Positions 33,790 to 48,700 of a stretch of DNA of 64,000 nucleotides are shown in pieces. A program made the position numbers and the translations under genes. The notes under the pieces are model-generated. The model was not told the DNA's origin. It did no database searches and saw only the letters and a list, made by a program, of their open reading frames with translations. The stretch comes from Procambarus clarkii (lineage: Eukaryota > Arthropoda > Malacostraca > Decapoda > Cambaridae): NCBI RefSeq assembly GCF_040958095.1, contig NC_091160.1, positions 38,570,059-38,634,058 of the forward strand, read 5' to 3'. Every line of letters begins with the position of its first letter. Position 1 is the stretch's first letter.

Positions 33790-36700
33790 GTAGGCGTGAG
33801 AGCGAGTTGGGAAGTGGAGGCCCCCTTCCCACACCCTCCCACCCACACCACCTCTCCCTCTTCCACCTTAGTCTCGCACGAAATATTTTGAGCAGGTAAT
33901 TGTGTGAGGCGAGAGTGGTGTGGTGTGGGTCATCTCCACACACCAGCTGAAGTGTGGCGTGTGTGTGTGTGTGAGGGCTGCTTGTCCGGTGCAGGTGACA
34001 GTGGTGGGGGGACAGGGCCGCCGCACCACAAGGGACCCGGCGTGCGGTAAACACTTGCTAGTAACCCTTCAGCTGTGGCTTTAGTTCTCTCAAGTGTGAC
34101 TCATTGTATGTAGTGCACTTTAAATATACAAAGTGAGGCGAAGTTACTTTCGAAAAATAGCATTAGTGTCATTTGTGATTTGCTTCATAAGCATGGTAGC
34201 AACCACTGCTCACCAGCTGGTCAAATCTTATTATAAACTTTATGTATCAAGTTAATACAGCTGTATTTGGCCCCAGTCAGTTTCCACCTCCCAGGCTAAA
34301 CTCTCCACTAGACACAACCTAATTCTATGGCAAGACACTAGGTTTTGAAACTACTATGTTATGACCAAATGTTACAAAACTCGTGACAATTCCAGAAAAA
34401 TGTGTAGCATTTTAAGAAAAACTTCCAGAAAAGTGTGTAGCACTGATAATTTTTTTGTCTTTTTGCTAGTTTATAATGTCATATTTTTTGTTTCATTTTG
34501 CATAATAAAGTGCGTATAAAAATGCATCTTTCACACAAGAATATAAGTGATCATCATAGTGGCCATTTTCAAGACTTGACTATGATGTCAGGAGGAGATT
34601 GTGTTGGATTGTTTCAGGCACCTGACAGTGGCTGCAGAGTTCGTTGATGTCGGTTCTATACGTACAGCTGTGTGCTGCCCGTTTAATGTGTCCCAGCATT
34701 AATCTGGGCATTGTTACATCAATCATTAAACCTCTTGTAATATTCATCTACACTATAATACTATCTAAAGTTTCGTGTATAGTACAGTACAGTACTGTAC
34801 AGTACTTTGAATCATGTTGGTCGGTAGCAGGTTGTTCCATTTCTGGTTCACATTGAAGAGTATTGTTACTTTGTTTCACAAATCTGTTCATAATTATAAT
34901 TTGTTGTAATATGTATACAATATATTGTGCTATTTACATATGTAAACAAATATATGTAATATGTTGTAATACTCTATGCATAAACATGTACTATATATAA
35001 TATGCTGTATAATTATAATAATTACAACCACTCCTGTGGTTGTAGGGTGACAGTTTTGTACACTGTTAAGATCGGGACTTATCACACATTTCTCATCTCC
35101 CTTGTTCTGATCTCATCTGTATGAAGTCCAGGAGGTGACCTAGTTTGTCAATAGCTGATGTTTGGACACATGGTTTCTGGCAGTCCTTCTGTTGATGGCT
35201 TCTCATTGTTGGTTGTCCTTCAATCTGTGTGTACTAGTGCGCACTTAAGTGTATGGTGCATAGCTGTCATTATTTACCCGGACATCACACACTCTGCTGC
35301 TGTTCTCCTATGGGTCTGCTCAGTGTGTGTGCTGTTTTTCATGAAAGCTGCCCTTCAGTATTGAGCCACAGTTGTGAGTAAACTCGGGCAAAGACAGGTG
35401 GCCCCTCCCAAATATCTAGTATTAAATGTGATGAAACGTCCCTTTCTGGTGTACCTCTAGTGACCCGGTCTGTGCCCAGATCTCTTCTTTCTTGTTGGAC
35501 TGTGGGGTTTTGGGCACCTGGCTCCAGAGTGAATTAACAGGCTGGCTTGAGATCTCAGTTGACCTGGGCTTGCCATCTGATGGTGGTCAAGCACATTTAA
35601 AAGTATTTATTCTGCAATAATGATTGGTTGTCTTATTTACCAAGATGTGCCTGATTTTCTTCATGCACTTCCTTGTTTTGTTGTATCTATGCTTTCTGGT
35701 TGGTTTTCTCTAATTTTGTTCTGATTCCTGCATTCCCTCACTTCATATTGGGAATGAGATCCTGGTACTACCTCCCGTGACATGATGGATGGGTCTCTTA
35801 AGGCTTGATGGTACCTGAGTCAGGTTCAGCTTTGGAACCACCGGAAAAGTGTGTTTCATTATATTCAGCGTTTGAATTATTGTACGCACTGGGGGTATAT
35901 CTTCTCTGCCTACTGTGGTCAAATTCTAGTGCCTGGACTATTTTAAACAAATCCTGAAAATGCCAATATTTCCTTTACAGTTTTATGAGAAATAACAAAT
36001 TTTTTAATTAATAGAAACCAATCATACTGGGGAAAGGGTTATAAGTAAAATGTCACAGTGGAGGAGTGAAAGATGGAAATCTGTATACTACTGTACTTAA
36101 AGTCCAGTAATCTTTAAAATGTATGCTTCAGCAAATATTTACTGAATATATACTGTACATGTAATGTTATCATCTTGTAGGACAAGACATTTGGCCTGAA
36201 GAACAAGAAAGGAGCAAAGCAACAGAAGTTTATCCAGCAGGTGCAGCACCAAGTTAAGCATGGAGGAACCAAAAGTGCAAGAGAGCTTGAAAAGGATAAC
36301 CCGTTAAAAAAGAAGGACGACGAGAAGAAAAAGCTAGCCGAGATCAATGCCATTTTCCGACCAGTCCAACAAACTGCAAGTAAAGGTAAATTACTGTGAT
36401 TCATCATTTCTTAACTATTTAAATGGATAGTCATTCATTACCTTTAATCTATGTCCTGTTGTCGTTGGGTAGGGAGGTATCAGCCTCACAAAAAAACAGA
36501 AATACACTATACTGAAAGTAGTTGCTGTAATAGTGTACAGTACTCCAAATAATAATAATAATTAGAAAACAAGGCCTTTTCTTTTCGTTTCTTTTGCCTT
36601 ACACTGCCAGAAGAACTTTCATATAAATCACCAGTTGAAAACCCCAACCCTTATTATTCTGGGAATGTGAAGCTAATTACTCCACATAGTGGTAAAATGT

Positions 36701-39700
36701 TTGGCAGGGGGTTTCATTAAAATTGTGGACACAGTGTTTGGAAGTTTGTGAGGAAGAGTGCTCCTGAAGAGTAATGAGTATATAGGTGAATCTCACTTAA
36801 CAATTTACATGCACATTACTACAAATATTTGCTCTCAACATATATCTTAAATTTATCCTATTATTTATATAATGTAATGAATATTTATTTTTGAATGATA
36901 TAAAAAATTACCACCTTTCATTGTTTATGTAGGGCAAGCATGACACTTGTTTACCTCTGCCCACGTCTTTGTCTACTGATGTTTTTGGCTCTCAGTGTTT
37001 CTTCCTGTATGTTATCTATGATGAGATCCCAGAAACCTGCGAGTGTAGACACTGCACCACATAATACCACTGCTAACCCTATCTTCCTATTCTTCCATCA
37101 CTTCTACAATCACACCCAACACTACCACTACTGTACCTCAACTATTGTAACTACAACATTATAACTAAGTATAACTAAGTGGGGTCAGGCCCCCCCTAAT
37201 GGTGGGGTCTGACCCCCAGATGGTACAAAACTAATAAGAAACTAAGGAGCATTGTAAGGAGCTGGAGGAAAACCCTTGCCAAACTTCAAGAGTTGGCAGA
37301 GAAATGGCTATTGGATATCAGTCCCAAAAAGGTCAAGGTAATGATGGGAAAGGGAGATAAGAAACCTGTAGGGAAGTACACTAAGTAAAAGGCAGATGCA
37401 ATAAAAAAACTAGAAGTGAATATAAATACAATGCTAACACAAGAAATATATAAATATAACATTAGTGACACATGAAAGTTGACTAACATGTGTACAGATA
37501 AATAAGAAGGCTTTCATGTCAGTATATAGAGGTTACACAATGCTGTTGCTAGAGTATGGAGAGGAAATCGCAGAGAGCAATGTAAAAGTTGAGATTTTTG
37601 TACAGAGGGTTATAGCTAGACAAGTACTTGGCTGTGATTAAATGTTAAAGTAATTCAATCTCTCAACCTTAGACGAGAGAAGTTGTTTAGATCACTTCAT
37701 GGAAGATAATGAGGGGAGTAGTCAAGTTGGACAAGGACAGCTTTAGATTGGGAGGAGATATAAGATTACATCGGAGGAAGATAGATACACAATCCAGATA
37801 TTGTATAAGGAAATTCTTGAACCCCTATATGAGTTGTTGTCAAGTGGAATGCATTGAACAAATTCTGTGAAATTCCGCTTAATCTACAACTTCAAGACAA
37901 AAATGCAATGCAGAATTTGAATGCCAAGAGATGTAACAAGCATGTCATAGAAAAGGCTTGAAAATATGGCATAAAGAGCTAGGTCTGAAAAAAAAATATT
38001 AAAGAAAGTACCAAAGAATAATATACAGTAGTTTCGTAATTGTTACAAAGTACAGTATGTATATATTAAATAAGGCCACTAATGTGCAAAGCATTTCACC
38101 ACAACAAATACCATGCCATACAAAATACCATACAAATACCAAACAATGCCGGTCGGCTGAGCGGACAGCACGCTGGACTTGTAATCCTGTGGTCCCGGGT
38201 TCGATCCCGGGCGCCGGCGAGAAACAATGGGCAGAGTTTCTTTCACCCTATGCCCCTGTTACCTAGCAGTAAAATAGGTACCTGGGTGTTAGTCAGCTGT
38301 CGCAGGCTGCTTCCTGGGGGTGGAGGCCTGGTCGAGGACCAGGCCGCGGGGACACTACAGCCCCGAAATCATCTCAAGATAGATAACCATAACCACTACA
38401 AAGCACAACCACCACTGCAGATTCAACCACTACAAACAAAGCCACTTCACCCACCCCGTGCTTTCTTTACAAGCCTGTGTGTATCTCGAGATGGAGTACA
38501 CCTCATGTGATTGAAATATAATCTAGTTGAGAACAACGTTTCTAAGAGTAAAGATATAGACCATGATTAATGAGATTTCTGTTTTATATCATATTTTACT
38601 CCTTTAATAGGTGCTGATCCAAAATCAGTCTTGTGTGCATTCTTCAAGCAGGGTCAATGTGGAAAGGGCTCAAAGTGTAAATTCTCTCACGATCTCAATG
38701 TGGAGCGTAAGGTAAGTGTCGTAATTGTTTAGTATTTAAAATTTAGTTTTATGTTATATGCAAAATAATTTTCTTATATTATGGTTACAGAATCAAGTAT
38801 CTTACGAATTTTTAATTCCATTATAAATTCTAAGCAGTTAGTAGTCTGCAACTCGGTTATTTACCCTTCTGCTGTGGGTAAATAGTTTGCTATTTATATT
38901 GAGATTTTTGGGTGTGTGGACTTCACCTATGAGCAGAAGATGCATGGAACACTGTGGATAAAATGCAAATGTTTATTTGGGAACACAACTACCAGAGATC
39001 TCCGGAGATAGTAGGCCTTGATTTGATGAACTAGGAAAGGGATGAGTGGCCACCTAGTCTTGGTAAGGAAAGTATCAACCTTCCCTTTCACTCTGCGACA
39101 GCTATGAAGCGGGATATTCATGATTATTCAATGTTATTAGTGATTTAATTATATGTAATAACAATGGAGGAAACTTTATGGATGAACTTGTGCAGCTGGT
39201 TGACAGTATAACAACTTTAAGGTGATGTGCAATTCTCTTTGAGTGCGTAAGTACATGCACAAAAATAAGACCCGCAGAGCAGGTTGTCGTTCTGTGTGGA
39301 TTAATGGACCGTGTGTGTGCAAACCAAAAGTATATAATTTCTCATAATCTACTTGTTCCATAATTTCTTCATTTTTTATTTCTAAATATTTATACAAAAT
39401 TTAGGGGAAGGCATTTTACGCCCAAAAATTTAGCAAATAGGAATTTGTAAGTTTATTGTCCCATAATCTCCATGTTTTTCCATAAATTTGATAGAACAGT
39501 TTTTGGGAGAGCTTGTATTTGCGGCTTCTTGGTGCTTGCTACCTGGCAAACTCCACACCAGGCCATTGTGGGTCATTCTAAACCTACTGGGGACCTGAGG
39601 CCATAACTTGGGTCCCCCTCCTCCCTCTGAAGAGGTGCAAGGAGCAAGGGGTCTGAGATTACCCTAACCAAGAAATGGACACCAGAAAGGTGGGCAAATC

Positions 39701-42700
39701 AACACATACAAAGCAATTCTCTTGTTAATTCCACCTGTGCACCACCAAGGGAATGTTCACCTTCCTTCTCCAACCATTGGCCGTGATCCTTAGTCATTTT
39801 GCTTACGTTCGTGCTTACGTTCGACATTCTCTATTATGCGCCTCTTTGCACTAGTGCTCTTTATTTCCCGTTTTTTCAGACGAGAGTTGGCCATCCTGGA
39901 CTCTGTTCTTCGGGAGATTGAGGGCACTTGCTTATGAATTTATTTTGTATTTTGGTGTTTACTTTACAATACGCGCATCTTTATGCCTAACTTCCTGCGT
40001 GGACTGATGTAACTGTTCACCTTGAACTACATGTGCTTAGCGATCATCTTCAAGTGTATGATGGTGTTGCCCCTGTCAGGCCAGTTACCTTCTCTGGCAG
40101 TTTTGGGTGGGCATTTCTGAGAGGCTGACTTTGGTGGAAGGTGCCTCGCCCTTAGCAGTGCATGGGGTCTTTGATTCTTTTGCAAGACGTTAGAGATGGT
40201 GGCAGTTTTGGTTTTTATATAATTGTCGCATAGGATGTTCTTGTGCTCATAATACGGTGTGCTGCTCAATCTCTTAAGTCACCTTTTTCTCCAGGATGTT
40301 TTCAGTGATTGTATTATTTAGTGAGCAATGTTTGCCCAGTGTTTCCTGCTCCAGCTGTTTCAGCTGGTAGACCCAGAGATGTTTCTTGATAGTTCGAGGC
40401 TCTCCACCAATCTACACATGGATGATACTTAAAGGCCAGGTCCCAGATTTGCACAGTAGAATAACAACATACTGGAGCGAAAGATATGGAAGGAAATGCA
40501 GAATAGAACCAGTGAGGGATAGAGGTGTTATAGGCACAATAAGAGAGTGCTGTCTGAACATCAGAGGTTTACAGCTGTTTAACACCCTCCATGCAAGCAT
40601 TAGAAATATGGCTGGAACAAAGGTGGATGTATTCAAGAGTCTTAGATAAGGTCTTGCAAAAAGTGCTGGACCAGCCAGGCTGTAGCGGATATGTGGGCCT
40701 GCGAGCCACTTCAAGCAACAGCCTGTTGGATCAAGTTATAAGTCGAGCCTGGCCTCAGGGAGTAGAAGAACTCGCAAAACCCTCTCCAGGTACACATTGA
40801 GAATTTTTACTGTGGGAGAGTCCACTATTGTTTTGTACAATTTGCAGGTGGTCAATCTTTTGGTGTCTCACCTGCAGCTTTCATTGCGGTGACAGTACAG
40901 TATTAGGTTTCTTGGCATCCTTATATCTTTTCCTCTCTCCATTGCTTGTCATTGGTTTCTGTACCTGTGATCTTAGTGTTTTTGTTTTGGTTGTTTATGG
41001 ATAAGCTTCCCATGCCAAATACTGTTGCCTCATATCATTCGGCTGTGGTTGACCCCCTTGCTGTTGGCATTCGATATCGACGTATCATCGGCCTCATTTC
41101 ACAAGTTGGCCATTTTTTCACCTACTGCCTGTTCATATTCCTCCAGAGCTGTCATGGTCTCTGGACAAAGTTTTGATTCTTCTCTCAGGTTTTCTGTTGT
41201 CCCTTTGGATCCAGGATTGTTTCTTCAAGGCTTTATTTTTTGTTGGTCCTTTGCTTCCAGTTTTCTGGAAGCAGGACTTTTTTTCTTTAGATCCTGGGGT
41301 AGTTTCCTTCACTCACGGCCCCCCTGCTTCCTTTCTGGCTAAGAATGAGATGATTGTTTTTTGGTGGGTTCCTTTGCTGGTTGATGCTGGTTTGGTTTGG
41401 GGGGGGGTAATTACTCAAGTGTCAACCTCATTTACAGTATTGAGTTATGTTCTCTGTTACTAGTGTTCCTTTGGTAAAGCTCTGTGGATCTGCTGGCCTT
41501 GGTTGATTTTTTCAAGGTCCATTTGCTACAGGGTTTTGCAGTGTCATCAAGTTTATCCATCCTATGGTCTCCCCTCGGGCCCATGATGATCATAATTTTT
41601 CAGCTGTGTCTGCATTTTTCAATTATCTTGAACATATGTTTAGGCTCGAGGGGAGTTCTGGCGGTCCTGCAGTGTTGTGGCTTGTTACTTAGTGAGCATT
41701 CTTGGTTTGCATTGGGCTTGTGTGGCTTTGGGGTGGTTAACTTGTCACTAGTTCCCCCTCTCATGGGAATTACTTTCTGTGGCTCTCCACTCCTGCTGAG
41801 TACCCCCTATTTTTTGTATCCATGGTGACAGAACCAAGGAGTCCAATAGTAGCCCTTCCAGAAAATCAGTGTACATCTGGAAATGCATCTTTCTGGTGTG
41901 TCTTTGAGATCGTCTTTTTTCTTTGTCAAAAGGCTTCACTTTTTCTGTTTTCATGACTGAAAACAGACTTGAGATTCATGGCTAAGGGATCGAGGAGGAA
42001 GGTGCACATGTTTCTGGTGGTGCACAGGTGGAACTAACATGAGAACTTCTGCACAACCAGTTGGTTCATTTGTCTTGGGGCTTTGCCGTCTTGTTTTTTT
42101 CTATGCTTTATTTTCCTTGTTGTTAGTGATTTCAGATCCCCTGCTCCTTGTGCCTCTAGAAGGATGCCAGGTTTTAGCCTCTGGTCTGTGGTAAATTTAC
42201 AATGACTCATATGGACCTGGTATGTATATACCTGGATGAAGTTCTTGGCGTTTTACTTCCCCAAGCCTGGGCCAGGCTTGACTTATGATAACTTGATACA
42301 ACAGAACTTGTTGAGAACTTGTTGAATAACTTGTGAGAACTTGGTCCAACAGGCTGTTGCTTAGAGCTGCCTGCAGGGTCACATATCCACTACACCCTGG
42401 TGGTCTGGCACTTAAAGTGTCCAGTTTTTCTTGAAGACTTCCACTTTTGTTCCAGCAATATTTCTTGTACTGTACAGTACTTACTGGAAGGATGTTGAAC
42501 TTTGGTTCCAGCAATATTTCTTGTACTGTACAGTACTTGCTGGAAGGATGTTGAACAACCTTGGACCTCTAATGTTCATACTCTGTTCTCTGATTGTATC
42601 TATAGCACTAATACAGATAGCATTGGGTGGAGATTGCCGGATAGAAAGCATCAAGAACCCATCAGATTCAATTTCTTTATTATGCACCCCATACCCATCC

Positions 42701-45700
42701 CATAGGCGGTGGTGGAAAGGGTTAGAGAGGCACATAATGGGTTCAGAATCTAAACCCCATAGTTCATTTAGCTAAGCAACTGGCAATCTTTAGAAGTTAG
42801 TTACACAATTGTTAATGTTATATACACACATGTACTTATATAAAGAATAAGCCATACCAGAAAATAAGAGGACAACGACGTTTCGGTCTGTCCTGGACCA
42901 TTATGAAGTCGATTGTGTGCAGGAGAGACCAAAACGTCATCATCGTCATCTTATTTTCTGGTGTGTGATTTAGTCTTTATATCTTAAGCCACATTATTGT
43001 GACTCATCTTCTGCATGTACACATATATATATATATACCGTACCATCATTTACACAAATACATATCAATAATCTTTTTATATCACAAGTGATTCAACAAG
43101 AGGTTCACAACAGTCACTATACAAGGCAGTTTACATCTATGATGAGTCACGCAGTTACTAGTCTTGCTCCACACCCACCCAACTGGGCGGCAGCTTTACA
43201 GTCATGTGCATGCATTACCTACGGTAAGAAAATTTGGGATACTTTGCCAAGATTTCGGGCAGTACATCATCATGAATGAAGTGCTTACACAATTCTTGTA
43301 CTCCATTGATGGTGTTATCTCTGAATTCTGCAATTTTTTCACATTCCATTATATAATGATGCAAAGTATGAGAAAGTTTTGCTGACAGAGTTTACATTTA
43401 GTCAAATCTACATCAGCAAATATTGCAAACTCCCAAAGATACTTGTAGCCGAGCCTAAGCCTAGCAGTGGTAAAATCTAGAAGTCTGCTAACATTATTGG
43501 ATGACCCATAGACGTGCAGTTCTTCCTGCATAATAGTATGATGATAGATAAAGTAACTGGTGTGAATTTCACCTTGCTTCAAGTCTACAAGATTTTGTTG
43601 ATGTTCCCGGAATATTACTGTCCTCAGGCTGCTCAAAGGCAGTCCAAGATGGTAATCAATTCCCTCTTTATGAGCAAATGTTTTGGCTGACTCATCAGTT
43701 CTATCATGCATTCAGAGACCCATATGGGAAGGAATCCACAGGAGACAAACTCTGACTCCATCATTGATTATTTCATTATACTGTGTCTAGCTTCAGACAG
43801 AGGCATTTCATTACATTCATATTTATTTAATTTTTTTATACTTGTTATTCTCTTGGGGGGGAGGGTAATACCCCCCCCCCCCTCCCCCCACACACACACA
43901 CACCTTCAAAAGCAAATAAAATTTTGTACATTGTATCATTATTTTGTTTATGACCAATGTAAGTAAATCAAGCTTTCATGGCCTACCAGAGCCAGATCAT
44001 GCCACCAATAATTTTGTGCCATTTTCCTAAATTCTCCATAATGTCACAAGCCCAAAAATACATGCTTCAGTTGTCCGATACTGTACTTAATTTACCCGTA
44101 AGTTGCCCTAAAACAAAAGATGTTACCATGAATTTGTCCCCTTTTACAGAGTGAAAAACGTAGTGCCTATGTTGATGTAAGAGACAGGGAAGAGACAAGT
44201 GCGGACTGGGACGAGGCGACTCTCTTAGATGTAGTGGAGCAGAAACATGGGAAGGAGAAGTCCAAGCCCAGTACCGAAATTGTAAGTGTTGTGCTCTTCT
44301 ACACACTTCACTTGTCTGCACATGATCAACCCTTTTTTAAATATTGTGACACTTGAAACGCATTCTGAAGAATTGTTTGGAAATTTTTAACACAGGTGCA
44401 TATTTTTATGTAAACAAAGATGCGATAACAGAAAGTATTTATAGTTCCCTTTATTATTTTAACAGTTTCTAAAGAAACTAAAGCATTCTAATCAAGAATT
44501 GTTTAGAAATTTTTTAACACGGGTGCCTATTTGTATGTAAACAATGATGTAAAAACAAAGTACAGTATTTATAGTTGCTGTTATTATTTAAACAGTTTAC
44601 TATGAGGAAAAGTTTATCTTTATCTTGTTTACAGGTTTGCAGGTTCTTTTTGGATGCTGTGGAGAATGGCAAATATGGTTGGTTTTGGGAGTGTCCTAAT
44701 GGAGGCGTGTGTATTTATCGTCATGCCTTGCCCCCAGGCTTTGTACTCAAGAAGGTAAGTTATGCTGTATTTGAATTCATCAGATTGTGGGCTCAGGTTC
44801 TTTAGCAGTGTGGGGGTATTTGAGCTATAAAAAGGATATTGTACTGTTTCAATTATTGTTTCCTTTAATGTACAGTATGTATATTGTTTGTCACTTTCTA
44901 AGAGAATTACAAATTTCTAAATATAAAATTCCTTCTTAATGAACTTTAACCCAACTTCCTCAATTTCCTTGAAAAATTGAGCCTATTATTGTAGGCCAAA
45001 CTGCTGTGCATTCTTAACTGTAACACTTTTCTTGAATTGAAAAAGAAATTGTATGGTGTCGGATAAAATACTTGTGTAAATAATAAAAGGTCTTTATTAT
45101 GAAGCCATTAAATATTTTTATCAGGATCGCAAGAAAATGGATAAGCAGAAAGAAGAAATTAGCCTTGAAGACCTTGTGGAGCGTGAGCGAGCTGCATTAG
45201 GCCACAATACAACAAGAGTCACTTTAGAAACATTCTTAGCATGGAAAAAGAGAAAACTAAAAGAAAGGGAAGAACAGGAGAAAAGGGAATCGGATAAAAG
45301 GAAAAAGGACTTCCATTCTGGCAAAGACTTTGGGGTAAGTATTGTATATTGGACACTGCTTTTTTTGTGGTTTTATGTATCTAAAGCCATGTGTAAATGA
45401 CTGTATTTTGCTGCTACCATTCTAAGACAGAAATTATTTATCATCATGGTATCCCCTTCCCTTTGTGAGTGGATCAGATATCTACATTTAATAGAATGGT
45501 TGTCAATCTGTTGAAGCTTGAAGGCCAGATGCTTGGGGCTTATCTCGCCTAATTTTTACATTCTAGAGAATATAAATTAAACTTTGTCAATCTTTCTTCA
45601 TATGACATCGTTTCAAATTTGCTGAATTAACTCTGTCATCCTACGCTGGATGCGTTCTAGTGACTTTGTATCCATTCTATAGTACGGCGATCAAAACTGA

Positions 45701-48700
45701 ACTGCATAATCTAAATGGGCCTAACAAGAGCAAGATATAGTGAAGAATAACACCAGGTGTTTTATAACTAATGCTTCGATAAATAAAACCGTGTCCTATT
45801 TGCCTTATGACACTTATGCATTGATTTTTTGTTTTAAATTCTTCCTAATCATAACTCCCAGATCCCTTTCGCAATCCTACTTCGCAATCTCAATGTCATC
45901 TAGCTCGTATCATGTAACTCTTATCGTCATTACCTAGCCTCAAAACCTTGCATTTATCAGCATTAAACTGCGTCTGCCAATCTTGACCATTTCAAAACCC
46001 TATTTAGTGTCTTGGTGATAGCGAGTCTTTTTCCATGTTTATCTCCCTTCTGATTTTTCATATCAGCAATTTTGCATATACTGGTGCTCAAACCTGAATC
46101 TAAATCATTTATATATATATTATGAATAACTTAGGTCCCAGGACAGAGCCATGAGGCACTCCACTTGTAACATTTTCCCACTGATAGACAGAGAATGGTA
46201 TGCAGAGAAGCTGGATAGGTGAGGAGGAAGGTAGACATATAAGGAGAGAAGAGGGAGAGGGAAGGAAAAGAGATGTTTGAAGAGGGGAGAGAGGTGTGAA
46301 ATGGGGAGAGGGGAATACGAGGGAGATTGGGACCAAGAAATGAGAGGTGGGGTGGGGAAGGAGGAGAAAGATGGCTTATCATTACATGTCACAGGAAGTA
46401 AACATTCTTCATTAATATAAGAAAATTGTGGTTTGGTCATCATATCTTCAGCCACATTATTGTGATTCACCATCTGCATAAACATTCTTAAATTATTGAG
46501 CTAAGTGTCAACTGAAATCATGTCTATGACTGCTATCACAATAGCATATATTAAAAAATATATATATATAATTAGTTTTATTAATTTTTTTTTTTTTTTG
46601 TTTTTTCCATTTTTTTTTTCTTATGTTTATCGGACGATTTGCATGAAACTTATACACCTGACTACACGTAAGCCTATCTGTAAGGGTGCCAATTTTGGAG
46701 GAAATTGGTTTGTCAACCGCAGTCACAGATGGCAGCACCTTAGACTTTAATTCATTTAATGATTTATTTTTCAAGTTTAAACGAGTTGGTACTCTCATTT
46801 TTATCCATTTTACATGAAACTTACATTTATGTAATGTTTGTCTCTAAAAAGTGTAGGAAGTGTTTTTTCCTAAGTTTATTTATTGATTTTATAAATAACA
46901 ATAAACATGATATATTTGCATATTTTTTTTTGGGGGGGGGGGGACTTTGACTATTTGTATTAGGAAAACTAAAGGTGTTTTGGAACATCCCTTCCTACAG
47001 ATCCTTTATTATATGCTAATGTGTCAGAAAAGTGTCATAGAATGATTATATCTGAAAAGGTGAAAGGTATCAACTCATTTGAAAATGTGTAATATTCGTT
47101 GAAAAAAAAATTAAATCTCCCTTTCTGTTTAGACTGCAGTACTGAAACTTGGAACAATTGCAGCCCTTTTCATATAAACTAGTCAAAAAATATTGGTTGA
47201 CATTGAAGAACTTTTTAGGATCTATCCTCTTGTCCCCTTAAATCTTATGGTGCACCAGTTGCATTACCCACATATATACAATACCAATCATTTTGTTGAT
47301 GAGTGTTGTGCTGATGCAATCTACAATTGCTGAGCCATCTCTGTATGAGAGTTATTAGCAATTTTTTGTCAGTTGCAGATTCTCTGGGAATCATTTGGGA
47401 GAATTCTTGTTCCCGCAGATGATTCTAACTCGGTTATTTCAGTGTACCATGATATGTGACCTCCATTCATAACATCAAAAGTAATTATGTATCAGAGAAC
47501 ACAAATCTTGAAGATTTAAAAATGCACTGGGTACAAAAACTTTTGTAATTTATTTTGTAATTTATAATCAATTATTGTAAGGGGAGGGAGCTCTAGCTCT
47601 TTGTTCCCCTGCCTCCTAGCTGTTCTTACCTGGCATGCTAATTACCTCTCTCAACATTAACATTGGAATTAGCTTCCATCAACCTCTTCCTTCAATGCAT
47701 TCCATTCATACAGGGAAGGAGAACTTCCTTACATCTCTACAATTATTGTTTATAGCTTCCAGTGATGTCCCCTTGTTCTACCACCGCCTAATTTAAATAG
47801 GCTTTCTTTGTTCAATATGTCTATTTACCCTCAGGGTTTTGTATGCAGTGGTCAATATCCCCACTGTTTCTTCTCCTCAAGGTTGTGAGGGCGAGTTCCC
47901 TCAGACTCTCCTTATATACCCGAGCACTCTTAATTCTGATACTAATCTAGTTGCAAATTCTGAATTTTCTCAACTTTCTTTTATGCTAACCAAGGTGTGG
48001 ATTCCATGCTGGTACTGCATACTCAAGTAAAGGTCTTGCACAGGCAATGTCATTACCAACCTGTAATTACCTAAGTGTAGTTACAGGATGAGATCTATAC
48101 TCGTGGTGTCCCGTCTTTCCAGAACTGTCATATACAGTACTGTAGTTTGAAACTACTGCCAGTTTTGTCATCCACTGCCTTCTTCCCTTGTAACAACCAT
48201 CTACTACTGTTTGCAAAGGAGAACTTTGTAATAATTTTTTATCCTCTTTGTTTCGTTGGCTTGAATTATGTCTTGTTCTCGAGGTTGTAGTTTTCAAGAG
48301 CTCTTCGTCAGTGTTATAAATTCCACTTACTATTTTGTATGTAGTGATCATATCTCCTTTTATTTCTTTTAACTTTCAGCTTTGGGAAAGTGCATATTGA
48401 TTTGAAATCCTTGTTTAATTAATTTCATAAATAATGTGATGGTGCATAAAGAACTTAACCTGACTTACCTTAGTCACTAATAGTAATACTAACACTGACA
48501 ACTAAATGCATCACTGTCATTAAAACGCGTCATTATTTTGCCAACGCCAACCCCTCTTCCCACCGCCACTAGTGTGTGTGCTCGTTGCACGAGCTGCCAC
48601 CCATTTGGATCCCAATGTTCATTGTACTCCATGCAGCTGCTCATAACCACACACACCTTGTGATCATTAAAGCACTCTTATTTAATATCGATATACAATA

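Noticed and set aside
38148-38220. tRNA gene
   Set aside because: The A and B boxes and stem complementarity are those of a SINE head continuing into the SINE body; no true tRNA 3' end or terminator follows.
38082-38510. 142-codon open frame, with a similar 122-codon frame at 48576-48944
   Set aside because: Both translate the tRNA-derived SINE. They are alike because the SINE copies are alike.
43088-43385. Plus-strand open frames near 43088-43385
   Set aside because: Antisense to the LINE RNase H-type remnant at 43170-43800.
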